From: Argentina anserina
Lineage: Eukaryota > Streptophyta > Magnoliopsida > Rosales > Rosaceae
Length of the DNA stretch: 64,000 nt
NCBI RefSeq assembly: GCF_933775445.1
Contig: NC_065872.1
Coordinates: forward strand, 23,436,001 to 23,500,000
Direction: 5' to 3'
Part shown: one piece after another, positions 48,001-60,139 of the stretch
Position numbering within the stretch: the stretch's first letter is position 1
Layout: each line of letters starts with the position of its first letter
Position numbers and translations under genes: made by a program
Notes under the pieces: generated by a model
Databases searched by the model: none
Seen by the model: the letters and a program-made list of their open reading frames with translations, nothing else
Told to the model about the DNA's origin: nothing

Positions 48001-49733
48001 GACACCCATGTGTTTTGGGGGATAAAATTAATTTTAGATTAATCAGAGCTTGGCTTATCTAAGAAAGATTAATCAAGTCCTTTTGGTTTTTATTTTTAGT
48101 TTTTATATATTTGTTTTATTTTATTGGCCGTGGTGTGTGTGTGGGGGTGGTGTGGGGGTGGTGTGGGGGGGGGGGGGGGGGGGGGGGGGGGTGGGGGGGT
48201 GGGGTTGGTTGTGGAATTGGTTACGCAAGTAAATGAAAATTGTGGATTTGGGGTGTGGAGTTGGTGCACAAAAAATGGGGGGCTTTATGGGAAATTGCTA
48301 GGGGGTATCAGGAGGGAAAGAAACTCATCTTTTTACCCTGTCATCTTGTGTAGATATGGGGCTGCATGTCCTGGCTAGCATTGAATCAATTCATTTATTG
48401 TGTTTTGCAGTTTCCTGGTGGTGTGTGTGATTTGTGTTTCAACTGCATATGGTGTATGTGTGTCAATGCAAATCTTCAGATTATACTTCATCTACTGCCT
48501 GGATGTCATGGAAGTTGTGGAACTCGTACCTTAGCTATATGAAACTGGAATTGTGGTCCAGTTTCACTCTCTTTAGATAAAAGATGAGAAAGTGTTGTTT
48601 GTTCTAGCATGGATAAATGTCTTTTGTTGTTGTTTATGATAAAAGTTTCAAATTCTATGAACAAACAAGAAACGAAACATTGAAGGTAAAGGGAAATATA
48701 TCTTTGCCTAGTCAAGGATGAAAAGAAAGTGATTGTTACTTGTCGGAAGATTGGAAATCCTGATATGGTGCACTGGAGAAGGGCCTTTTTGTCTTTCATT
48801 GGTGTGATGTGCAGTGTTCGTAAATCGTCTAATTGCTTTAGCACTTTGGAAAACATCATTTGAGGAGGCTATGTTGGAGCCGGGTGAACTAGTTAATTGT
48901 GTGTCCCTTTTGAGGGGAAGACACAATGTTTTATGTGAGAAGAAGGCAATGATTTTGGTACTATGGTGGTATGACAGCTATCATTTTTGGATATTTGGGA
49001 CATAAAGTAATGAAAGGGTATATGAAGATTTGAGGGACTTTGTAATTTGTGCGGTAGAGTTTGATTTTGGGTGTCATTATGAGCATTACTTTCTGGATGG
49101 CCACTTTATTCATTTCTCTTGAGACCCTTGCATGAGCCTCCTATTGTTATGACCTTGGCCTGCACAAATGATAAGATTAATGTCTGTTTCTTAGTTTTAG
49201 ACTTTATGAGTAGCTCACCCTTAATTTGTCTCTTCTTTGTTTGGAATTACTCTATTTATTGTGCAGTAGTTTTTAGCTACACTGCCGTATTTGTAGCAAT
49301 CATATTTGATCTGACATTTGAGATTGCAGACCACAAATACTGAGAGGGCTTTGGCTGAATTTTTTTGTTTTCAAACTCCTGAAAATTGCATTATATTCTT
49401 ATATGGCAGTTTTGATCTACCGTTATAATTGTGTTCTAATTTATCCCTCCTTTTGATTTAGCTGTCATGGAAACGGATGGTTTTGAGTTGCTCAAGGAAA
49501 ACTGTCCACTGCTGCAGTCAGAGCTTCTGAAGACAGTTGCAGGTAGTGAGGAGGAACTAAGTGGAGGGGGTAAGAGTCAAAGCGTATGGGCACAGTTTTC
49601 GGATGGTGGGAATTCGAATGATCGGCGTGCAAGGCAACAAACCCTGCAAAATGGAGAGAGAGGTCAAAGAATTTGGGTCCAATCTTTGGATGGCAGTGAT
49701 GCTAGAGGAATGAGTCCTGGGCAAGAAGGCTGA
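45090..49733 (+). CDS. BPM4: BTB/POZ and MATH domain protein (BPM, CUL3 substrate adaptor)
   Basis: Exons 45090-45493, 45561-45906, 45998-46280 and 49462-49733 join with GT-AG borders and correct phases to 434 codons plus stop. The MATH domain covers about residues 20-165 ([66 protein letters not shown]). The BTB/POZ domain starts about residue 198 ([36 protein letters not shown]). A BACK-like helical region follows ([40 protein letters not shown]), and the tail has [19 protein letters not shown] proteins bind CUL3 by BTB and recruit targets (for example homeodomain and ERF factors) by MATH. The tail resembles BPM4/BPM5 as I remember them, so the BPM4 name rests partly on its CAT4 neighbour. 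Exon 1 is strikingly GC-rich. Intron 3 is 3.2 kb with a long G run. Confidence 0.93.
46285..46309. repeat. (CT)n microsatellite at the start of BPM intron 3
   Basis: An uninterrupted CT run begins about four bases after the donor GT. Confidence 0.9.
48142..48208. repeat. G-run in BPM intron 3
   Basis: Several GGGGGTGGTGT units are followed by about 27 consecutive G (48165-48191) and then GTGGGGGGGTGGGG. On the transcribed sense strand this could form a G-quadruplex. The exact length is uncertain because sequencing of such runs is error-prone. Confidence 0.85.
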
Positions 49734-50207
49734 TGTGCTAAATTGTGTCAGTTGTTCTGGACATATGGCAGATAGAAATGTAAAAAGAGAAACACAAGAA
49801 ACCATATTTTGCCCCTGTAATTTTTTGTTGTTTGTGCTGATTCAGTGATTAGAGGTGGTATCTGAAGTTGAGCTACACAGCCGCCTTGTTTTCAGCTCTT
49901 CTGGTAAATGGTCTGCTAGTTCCGGTTTTCAACGTCGTTGCAACCCAAAACCAACCAGTCATCAATGCCACTCTAACGACCTAACCTAGCTAGGCTGATG
50001 CTTTCAAACGCGTCTCTCAAGACGTTTCGAATAGAGATTGCAGTATAAAAGATGGCCTTGAGTTAAAAAAAAAATTCGTCAATAAATACAACGAAATTAT
50101 AGAAAGTGCAATTTTTAAATTTTAAGTTTTAGATTCCATATCATTTAAAATTTTCTTAACGGTGTTTGTTGTGTTCTCTTATGCCCGATTCCACCTAAAA
50201 TCCGAAA
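49734..50207. other. 3' flank of BPM
   Basis: Probable 3' untranslated region and intergenic DNA between the convergent BPM and CAT2-like genes. No other feature recognised. Confidence 0.6.
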
Positions 50208-50573
50208 GGCCCCGTTTAATATCCAAAATGAGTATTTCTTTTGGAATTCCCATAGGAATGAAACTTAGTAAGTGAACTTTTCTTTCCGGTGTTTGGTAAC
50301 ACAATGGAAAATAGCCGGATAATTGTCAAAAAAAAAAACTTGTAATTAATACACTAACATGAATAGTGAGTAATAAATACAAAAAATTGTATTAAGTGGT
50401 TCCTTAAATTCATGAATAGAAGTATTATCCCCCACATTTTCCCTTCATGTAAGGAAGCAGTTCCTTGCTTCATTTTTTTTTTGTTACAAAAGGAGTTCAT
50501 TTCTCTGTGAATACCTTTATTGGAAAGGAATGAACTTTTTCCAAACCCTCAATTCCGCGAAACAAATTGGGCC
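50208..50573. mobile_element. Possible MITE (PIF/Harbinger-like)
   Basis: A 366-bp AT-rich block begins GGCCCCGTTTAATATCC and ends GAAACAAATTGGGCC, which are imperfect inverted repeats of the common GGCCCnnTTTGTTT type. It encodes nothing. The flanking bases do not give a convincing target duplication, so the call is tentative. Confidence 0.4.
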
Positions 50574-50829
50574 TAAGAATTTCTTTACTTGCTTCTGTAA
50601 TCATAAGAATTTCAAGGCAGCTTCGTAAAAATGTAATATAGAAAAGTTTTATTGATTGAATCTTATTTACATTTCTAGTACATATTCGCCATTAACCAAT
50701 AATCCTATTATACATTTATACAGTGTAAATTTGGGTCCCTGCTAACATAATTAGTACAAAGAAAGAAGTAACGTATTGTACAAACCCATAACAGAAGACC
50801 CCATTGCTTTCTCTGTACAAATTCATTAG

Positions 50830-53800
50830 TTAAGCAACATGATTTTCTGAGCTTTGAAAAATTTCGTTGGCATGGGCTGCTGGCACATAGACTGCATCTT
50901 CCAGTAAGCTGTGTGTTCGGCCATAACATACATAAACAACCACTCCTATCATGAGCCATACAGTAACACGAGCCCAGGTGTCACCTCTGAATATGAGAGA
51001 ATAAATTGAACTGTATTAGATGCCTGGGCAAAAAGAGAAAAACAATGAAAGATACTGATGCATCTGGAAGCAACTGTCGTCCATCTTCTCTTTAACTCAA
51101 CAGAAAAATAAATAAGATGTATCATTACAAAGAAAAACATTCTTGTAGCAATCAATAAGGTGCCCTAGCATTTTTCTCTTGACCAAACTTCCAATTTCAA
51201 CCCTCTATCTTATCCGCCTACCAGTCTCCATAACTTCACCAGCTTTCTTTAGAACCTAATTATCCTTGCTCTCCCTATCTCTACCCACAACTCTACCTCT
51301 ACTTTGCTAATCATTAATAACTTGCTCAGCTTTACCAAAATAATCTGTGAATTAGCTGTTGCCTTATACTTCTCAAAATTTTATCACTTCCTAGAATGTC
51401 ACAAGTATCCTTTGTGAGATCAATCATCTCTCTAGAAAAAGGATTTTGTGCATTTAACGGAGAAAATGACTCGACTATCCCAACAACTACAGCACAGATT
51501 ATGCAGCTAGTACAATCGGGAGTGCGCGAGATTTTCTTCTTCACATTACTGTAGAAAGTTAAAATGAATTTGAATTATTTTCTAAAATTGAGGACGTCCC
51601 AACTGTTAGATTGTTTGATCAATAAGAAGACATTACATATTATCATTTTCATTATTGAATTATAAATTTTTAGCAATTTCTCAACTATAAGGCAGATTCA
51701 TAATAGTGAATATCTGGTAGAAAGGAAAACATAATTAGAGTAACAGTTTTTGTGTAATACTTACCCAAGGTTGAGAAGTAAGTAGACGTTGATGAGAATA
51801 CAGACAATCGGAAGCAATGGAACAAATGGGCAAATGAAACCTGAAAGTAAATCAATGTACCACTATTATGGAAAAATAAAACGATAGTAGCCTCAATCTA
51901 CTGTAACATAACAACTGAGCCCAAAGCCCCAAACCATTTACAACAGAGTACCATGTCCAATGAAACTAACCAAACATGACCTGAAGAAATTTCTAATTTT
52001 ATTTCCTTAGAAACGTAAATAGTTTTCAATAAAATCAAATTGTAAAATATTAGCATCAAGGTGTTCAGTCAAAGTTACAGTAACTATGTCCGATAACTAG
52101 CATCTGCAAAGATTTTCTTCTCATAAAATTACGCTGAAGCAAGGAGTATGCCACAGTATAGGGAAAACTGTTCTTTAAGGTGGTACACTGCACACAAATA
52201 TGACTGCAAAGGAAACCTTTTTAAAATTTTCTGGTGAAGTACCAGAGTTTCTAACATTTTTCACAGTAGGTTGTACAATCTCTGATAAGGCAGGGCTCGA
52301 ACTCTACAAGGTAAACCCATTATGGATTCAGACCTTACCTGTGGGTTTATAAGGGTTTGGGCCACTTCATCCATTGCCAATTGGTTTTGGATGTGAATCC
52401 TAGATATATCAGTTTGGATGTTAAGAGAGGAAGACGGTGAGGCTTTAAACAGTGAGCTCAAGCCTATAATAACAATGATAGGAGGAGGAAAACAAGGTCT
52501 GAGCAATGGGCTCTAGCCTGGAGTAGGCAGCAGGAAACTTCTTGATTGACCTATTCCAAATATACGATTATATGACTACAATCAATAAGTTCAGATCCTA
52601 GTCCGTCAACATCTAGAGGAACTATACCTACAATTAGGGGGTATGTAAACGTGTAAATAAAACTATAACTGTAGTTGACTAATTATGAATTTTGTGAGTG
52701 ATATGGTTAACAGTGTCCCCACCTCCTGTGTGCCCAAAGCTGTGTCGTGCATCATCTTGATCTATAAAAGTAAGCACAGTTAGACCAGATAGAACAAGGA
52801 TACCACCAGCTCCACATACTGCATAGCGAGCAAGGCTGAAAAGGAAATTAGAAGAAAAAAAAAAGAAGTTAAATGATTAATGAAAGGAGAGATGAGATAT
52901 GTTAGCAGAAAGATAAATAAACATCAAATGGAGGAACAAAAAAACTTAAACACAATTTCTTCATAATAGAAGCATCAATAATCTATTTGATTAAGATAAT
53001 AAGAAAATTATCAACCAGAACCAAGTCTAGACACCAAAGTCAGCACACCTGGGGAGGCCCAAACTTGAAGCTGAATATGTCAGAAGAAGCACCCCTACAC
53101 ATGTAAACATTATGGTCCAGCCAGCAATTTTTCGCCTGTTATCTTCACTTATTGTGTCTGTAATAAATCATATATACATGGTAAATAAGCAGGAAGTCGA
53201 GCAGAACTTCAAACATTAGTTAGTTTCAAAGAAAACAGACAGCTTTTGTGAAAGCATACCTTTTAGGCCTTTCAAATGTACAATTAATCATGCATAAATT
53301 TATTTTGGATCTCTATTACATTCATGTCTTTAAGTGTAATTTATCTTAATTTGGATAAAGATTATCTATTAATGTCTAAATTTTCTATGGCAATATATCA
53401 ACTTGATTTAATGTTGACTCCTATAAAGTATCACAGTAGGTACACTGTAAGAAAGCAATCTACATGGAATTTAAACTAGGTGTACTGAACCTGGAATGGC
53501 ACTTTGGGTGAATATGTTTTTGATTATGACTAAAACAGTCGCTGAGATCAAACATGAGCTTGATAGAAAACATACTGGCAGCAGTTGATTTTTACTCGTA
53601 TTTGTTTATATACCTACAAATCGGCACTATTGATCTTGTCTTCATTTAGTAAAATGCAAATCGAAGATCTTTTCTCTTTGCTCTCTAGACTCGTGTCACG
53701 AGTCCGCAGGGATGTGACTGAGGATATAGTGTTCATAGAAGAGTTTTAGTTTTAGCGCAGGATAGTACCTGGAAGGGCAGTAGCTTTTATGGCTAGTCTT

Positions 53801-56800
53801 ATTTCGCTGATGTTTTATTTATTCTGTTTGTTTTGCTGCAGTTGTCTTTTGTATCCTTGTCTTTCCTTATTATTATTTCAATGGATGGTGTTTCTCAAAA
53901 ATTAATAATTATGCTACTCCAGTAGACATGAACACTAAACAACACAGATCTGATGAGCTGAAGTCAGATATAAACTAAAAAGGAACTTACAGTTAACAAG
54001 GGGTAGTTGCTTTTCAATCAGAGGAAAATCAACCAAAATATCCACTTTCTCAAGTAGAGGTTTAGAGCTATCTTTGGAAGAACCAACGCTACCCTTAGGA
54101 TCATCCTCGATGATATCTTGAGAACTACTAGCATGCCGCAAGGACACTGATTCAATAGAATCCTGCAGAGATGCAGGCAAAGGCACCTCATCCGGTGGGA
54201 CATATCTGAGTATAAGTACAGATATTGCTACCATAGTGAATGCAACAAGTGTGCCTACACTAACCTACATCAAATAAGTCACTACATGTCAGTCTCCATA
54301 TCACACATTATTAATACAGATCAAAGGGAATGTGCCAGCTAAAAAAGAACTAAAATGACAGGAACTATATCATCTTCAGAGTCATTATTGTGATCCAGAC
54401 AGAAAGCAGTTCAGAATTCAGAAATAAAAATGGAAAAGATATCAATAACATGACTACAGGCTATTACACAGCATTAAAAAGTTAATAGCTAGTGGACCAT
54501 AATTATAGCATTTGACGTGGAGACTTCTTAGCATACCCCCAAGGCTAACAAGTGATCAACTTATTTTTACAAAAATAAGGCCTAATGAGCGACCAACTTT
54601 TCACATCTTTCCATGAATTTGAACTTACCATTCCTGCTAACTGTGAAACATCCATGAAGAATGCCAGGATTGCAGCAACAAGCCCAGTTGCTATTGTACT
54701 CTTGACAGGAACCTGAGTGCGTTTATTAATCTCTGAGAAAAATGGTGGCAGCAATCCATCTCGAGCCATTGCCATCAGGATTCGTGGCTACGGAAGAGAA
54801 GAAAAAAAATCGTTATTTCATCCAACTAAATCAAAAATAAATAGAAGCGGAAGTATCTCACTTGGTGGTAGAAGTAATAAAAATCATGGTAATAAACAAA
54901 CAGAACAGAGCTAAAGAACTACTTGCTAGATCTTGAAAAGAAAGACATAAATAGAAAGCAATATCCACAAACCTACTGAAGGTAGTATGCATATCCATCA
55001 ATAGGAAAATTAACACAGCATAAAAGGAAATAAAGTGCTTCTCGTAGACACAGATTTAATAAGTACATATATGCTTCATATATATACATTATATTCATAT
55101 ATAATGGAATGAAATTGCATCCAACAGGATTTGAACCTATACCACATGTTTAAAAGACCAGTAAACTTATTAGTTTCTTTAATATTTGTAACAGTTCATT
55201 ACTTGGGAGGTTAGAATATTAACCCTTCAAATAATTTAAATTAATATCAGTGGCTGATCCAGTAGTGCACGAACAAAGCTTCCAAGTTTGTTACGGGCGA
55301 TATGAGTTACCTAGGTGAATGCTATTAACACTATACAGAGTTGAAGTAGGCAGTAAAGAGATAACGGATCTATGAATGTGTCAATTGAAGTCTGAAAATT
55401 TAAATAACTGGTGAATTACTTTATATGTGACAGAATCCTATAGCTCTACTGATCCCTTTCAAGTCCTACAGACTTTCTTGTTTCAATAAGTACTTTGCTG
55501 TAAACTTGGAAAAGTTTATTTTTCATCTAAAATCTAACTAAACAAAAGCCTAATGATAGTATATCTACACAGCTGCATTTCAGTCAAACAATATACAATA
55601 GCAAATTCCGAAGCAGATCTCATAAACATGTCAAAAACCACTTTCCTTCTAAATGGCCCACCTCCTCACCCTTTAAATGATCAAACGCCCTTCTAATCCT
55701 GTCCACCACTATATATATATAACCGCTCACTATTCAACACATTAAAAAGACTGTCTAAACTTTCAGAAGCTGTCTTACGCGTAACGCACAATGGGGAAGG
55801 TAGGTAGCCAATGTGCATTGTTTAATGACGCAGGACAGTAGCTGCTTAGGAACTAGGATCACAAACTCTAAGAATTATAGGATAAACACACTGATTTTAG
55901 GATTCACTCTCAGGCTTCACACCCTAGTCTAGGCTTCACACCCAAAACACTATAATTTGGGAATCTCTTCCAGGTTTCTCACCTTAATCCTATCACAGGA
56001 TAATTCAGAAAACACTCTGATATTCTTATTCAACATAACATATCCCAGCCTATTGGCTTTTACAGTTATTTATACTAAGTTCTATAACTGACACTAACTA
56101 GCTTTTAAGACTCTTGAAATTCAGAAACTGAAACATAAAAGACCTAATAAATAAAAACTTAAACTCTTAAACTGAACAGAAACAAAAAGACACAAGTAGA
56201 CTTTTGAAAAATAACACTAAGCCTAAAGACTCCTAGGATCAGAATTCTTCTAAGCTGCCAATTAATAACCTGAGAGCAATTAATCAACCATAAAGAAAGG
56301 TAATGATCAGCTGCTCTAAATTTCCATCTCTTTCATTCTGAAACCTTGAAAGGGTTGGCATGATGTCCTCATCATTTATAGTGTACTTTTACTGTTAGGG
56401 TAAATGGGAAATAGTAAATATATACAAATCACGACATTAAAATTTTCAATTGTTAACAGGAATAAGTTTGCAAATCAAATATACAGCATGATCAATTAAC
56501 AGAAGGTAAAAGCAAGAAATGGACAAGATCAAAATATATTACAATATTTAAATGAAAATCCATATATTCAGTTTAAACACCTGAGGAAGAATAGACCCCA
56601 TCAATGTCGAGCAGAGAGCCGTAACAGCTCCAACTGTAATGACATAGCTTCAAACACAAGGAGAAAATTCCTTCAATTAACATAATCTAACCTAATAGCC
56701 TGAAGAAAGGTAGAGAAACAGAAACCAAACAAACTTATGGAACTTACGAAGCCCATTGCATCCCATTGCTAGCAAATGCAGTTGAGATGGGTGTGTCAGG

Positions 56801-58665
56801 ATCCATTGCATTATAAGGCACTAAACCAACAATGACCATGGAAACCAACATGTACAAGGCACAACATATAGATAGTGCAACACCAATACCCAGAGGTAAA
56901 TCTCGTTGGGGATTCTTGACCTTTGGAAACAGATTCACCAAAAGTTTAATACAATAATTACAAATATTTAAAGTATTTGTGGATTCATATATCAGATTAC
57001 AGAACAAGAATGTACTTACCTCTTCGGCAGTGCTTGCAACTGAATCAAAACCAATGTAAGCAAAGAAGACAGTTGCAGACCCGGCAAGCATACCATTCAC
57101 CCCAAAGGGGAAGTACCTGTTATTTTGACGGAAATGGAGCAATGATGAAAATTTTCCTCTAGACTTATAAGAGCGAATACTAATGTAGGGATGCAAAATA
57201 CCCAGTAGGAAGTTCATATCCAGACCAGCCAGTCTTAAATCCCAAATAAGTACCAGCAACTATGACAAATACCATTGCACATACATTTGCTATTGTCGCA
57301 ATGCCTTGTGCCACGGTACTCTGCACATACAGTGTTCCATGACAGTTCCATCAGAGTAGAAAACACAACTGTTATACAAATACAAGAAGATACTTGGCAC
57401 TTGAAATTTTAATCATTCTTAAGAAGAAGAAAATAGAAAGATTCATCTGTACCTCCTTGATTCCCACACATAAGAGCCCTGTGACAATAAAAACTAGAAT
57501 TGCTGCGCATGGGTCAGCCACAATATCCAGCGCAGGAATGTGCAGACGGGCTAGGAAGAAAGGCAGACTGTCTGGTCCACCAAAGAGTAATGCCTTGAAA
57601 TAGAAGACAAATATAAGGATGCAGGGCATACCAACATACCAGATGTCAGGAAAATCTCAAAGCTTTAAAAGGAACACTAAATATTTCCCTCAAGGGGATT
57701 CCAATTCGAGCGTAGGAGGTAAATTCAATGCAGGCATAGGAGCACAGATTGCATGCAGTTTTTTTAACTTTATGGCTGATACCCAGTATTTATGCACATA
57801 TTTTCTTACAATAATCCTAGGACCTCTGTACAATTGCCATATCTATACTCATATCATAGTGGAAATAAAACACATGATATGATGAAAAGACAAAGAACTG
57901 ATTCGTCTAAAATATTCACTAAAATTCAAAAATAGGTGCCCTGAATAATAATGAGGTCAAATTTTAAGCCGCAAGTTCCACTTCAGTAGACAATAAATTA
58001 AAGATGTATATACCATCGATACAAATGTATCTTAACATATGCATCTATCAAAAGTCGAGTAAATTGAAACATACCAGATTAGGTGAAATGCCGCGAGCAA
58101 CAGCTGCACCGCCAATGGTATATTCGAGAATCAAAGCCCAACCAACCAACCAAGCAACACTGCACATAACACATATCCAGTAATAGTAAGTGAGTGATGC
58201 CAAAAAAAAGAAGAGTAAAGTAATAGACAATTACCCTTCTCCGATGCATATGTAGGTGTAGTGATAGGCGCTTCCCGCAGAAGGACAGCGACTGGCGAGC
58301 TCGGCATAGCAAAAGGCAGAAAGGGCAGCTGCTATTCCAGCTATCAAGAATGAGATTGTGAGGGCTGGTCCAGCATGCTCTCTAGCAACTGTTCCCACCA
58401 GAATATACACTCCTGCTCCGATTGTCGACCCCACACCTATATGAATCCCAAACAACAAGAACGACAATAACTATATGTTCTTTGTTCAGTTGAAATATGA
58501 AGCATCAAACATTGATATACCAATAGCAACGAGATGAGGAACAGTCAGCTCCTTGGCCAATTGGTTATGGGAAGAGGCAGACTTGCGGTGAACGGAATCG
58601 ACCTGCTTGCGCCTGATCAGACGACCACCCCATCCATTAACACTTTGATGGGAATCAAAACCCAT
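50830..58665 (-). CDS. CAT2: Cationic amino acid transporter, CAT2-like (vacuolar CAT2/3/4 group)
   Basis: Exons read leftwards: 58665-58521, 58436-58235, 58159-58075, 57593-57453, 57320-57202, 57116-57020, 56920-56748, 56647-56581, 54787-54629, 54264-53991, 53157-53049, 52835-52723, 51840-51765, 50986-50830. All have GT-AG borders with consistent phases, giving 638 codons plus stop. The start chosen ([20 protein letters not shown]) matches the usual N-terminus; an upstream in-frame Met at 58737 would add 24 residues. Landmarks are [42 protein letters not shown] segment ([20 protein letters not shown]), [66 protein letters not shown] and [13 protein letters not shown]. Plant CAT2 is a tonoplast amino acid carrier. 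Twelve of the introns coincide with those of the CAT4-like gene and one, in GEG/VAW, is extra. The intron at 54788-56580 is 1.8 kb. Confidence 0.93.
54788..56580 (-). other. Large intron 8 of the CAT2-like gene
   Basis: No coding sequence. Around 55850-56110 the sequence (TTAGGATTCACTCTCAGGCT, TCCCAGCCTATTGGCTTTTA, TTATTTATACTAAGTT) resembles untranslated or LTR sequence of a retroelement in minus orientation. No paired LTR or target duplication was found. Confidence 0.4.
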
Positions 58666-59459
58666 CAAAAACACAAACGCAAACGCAAACCCTTTTATTG
58701 TTCGATTATGTACAATCCAACCTGCCCGCAATCCCAAACATAAAACAGAGACAGAAAGAGGGATTCTTGGCGGGCAGATTGATTGGGTTTTGTGTTTGGT
58801 TGTTTCGTGGACGGCACCTATCTATCTTTTTCTTTCTTTTCTCTTTTTGTTTTGTTTTCCTTCAATTATGTTTTTGGCTTCGTTCTTGTAATAATTGTCA
58901 ACTTGTTGGTCCAATGCGTGTCCGCCCATCAATCATTCGCCATACGTATCTTGTATTAGTCTCAAAGTGTGGCCGTATTATGGGCGTGAAGTTTTTATTT
59001 TCTTTTTTGGAAAAATAAAATTATTATAGATCCCTTTTAAGTCCTTAACCCACCTCACCAACCCCTTTGCTTTTTCAGTTTTTCATTAAAAATTAAGGAA
59101 TGAAGAGGAGGTCAGAAGAACTCGGTGCTAAATTTGACATGATAATTGTTTGAAATAGATAAAATCCAATGGCACATCAAAAACGTGTCCAATTTGGAAA
59201 AAAAAAACCCAAATAACTAATGCCTCACCAAGTATATAAGGCCTACCTTGATTACCGACGCATGCAAAATCAGAACATATTATTTGCACGGCGTGTATTT
59301 TATATTTAGAACTCAGATGATATAACTATATATGATATCAATAAATTTAGGTCATTCACAATGTATGTGAACATACACCGAACAACTAGGAGAAAAAACC
59401 TACCCAATTGAATTATAAATTAAACAACAGTTTGCATGCTATAATCAACTACTTGATTC

Positions 59460-59460
<1 letters not shown>
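58666..59460. other. Upstream region of the CAT2-like gene
   Basis: Pyrimidine-rich sequence (about 58820-58870, plus strand) near the gene and AT-rich DNA beyond. No gene seen. This is the promoter side of the CAT2-like gene and lies head-to-head with the candidate gene starting near 59560. Confidence 0.5.

Positions 59461-59493
<33 letters not shown>
59461..59493. repeat. (GA)n microsatellite
   Basis: About 15 uninterrupted GA units. GA/CT runs near transcription starts are common in plants and this one lies about 90 bp before a TATA-like GTATATATGT (about 59552). Confidence 0.9.
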
Positions 59494-59499
<6 letters not shown>

Positions 59500-59559
59500 A
59501 TCTCTTGATTCAGGAGCAGATGTCATAAGGGTTTAGTTAAGGAGCCAAGGAGGTATATA

Positions 59560-59763
59560 TGTACAAACCTTGATGAAAATTTTAAATTTCCAGCTTTGTC
59601 CTCCTTCTAACCTACCCGTGTAAACTCATCCCATTCTGGCATTCTCTCATTCCCATCCTCTTTGTCGTCGAATACCTCAAAGCACATCGCTAATTTTATC
59701 ACCTAGGCTCGAAGAATCAGTCAAGGTTTAACCCATCGATCAAGTTCACTTCAGATTGTAGAG
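59560..59763 (+). other. Candidate 5' untranslated exon
   Basis: A TATA-like box at about 59552 is followed by CT-rich sequence without ATG-initiated frames of note and a good donor GAG|GTAATA at 59763/59764. It could splice to the acceptor TTTCTCAG at 62308. This is an inference from signals only. Confidence 0.35.
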
Positions 59764-59979
59764 GTAATATATTCTTTTCTATTTAGGGATAGATGACCTT
59801 GCGATTCAGTTAATAGAATTAATGATTACGCAGATTTGTGTTGCTTTTCAAATTTCTTTTCTATTCTTGTTTCTGGGTGTGATATTGTAGTTTGAAATTT
59901 ACTTAATTGAAGCATGGGTCATCTGGAATTCTATATTTTATGCGAATTAGTTTCGTTTTGGGGAGGAGAGAAATAGGGT

Positions 59980-60050
59980 TGTGTTTAGATCAATATTCAG
60001 TAGCTTTTTGGTGTTTCTTTATGTACTACAGAGAGTTCCAAATATCAGGT
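59980..60050 (+). repeat. Direct repeat, left copy
   Basis: The stretch from TTTAGATCAATATTCAGTAG to AGAGTTCCAAATAT matches 61768-61840 nearly base for base (ATTC/ATTT and a small insertion). The two copies are about 1.8 kb apart. Confidence 0.8.
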
Positions 60051-60139
60051 AACTGCTTCTTGATGATGAACTATGGGTACTTGGATATTGTTGTGGAATA
60101 AGTAGTCTAGATCAGTCTGGATCAACCAACCACATTTTG

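Noticed and set aside
55850..56110. Solo LTR in CAT2-like intron 8
   Set aside because: Sequence is LTR-like, but no TG...CA ends with a target duplication could be fixed, so it is only noted in the intron entry.
58666..58737. Upstream Met (58737) as the CAT2-like start
   Set aside because: It would add 24 residues not seen in CAT relatives; the Met at 58665 matches the usual N-terminus.
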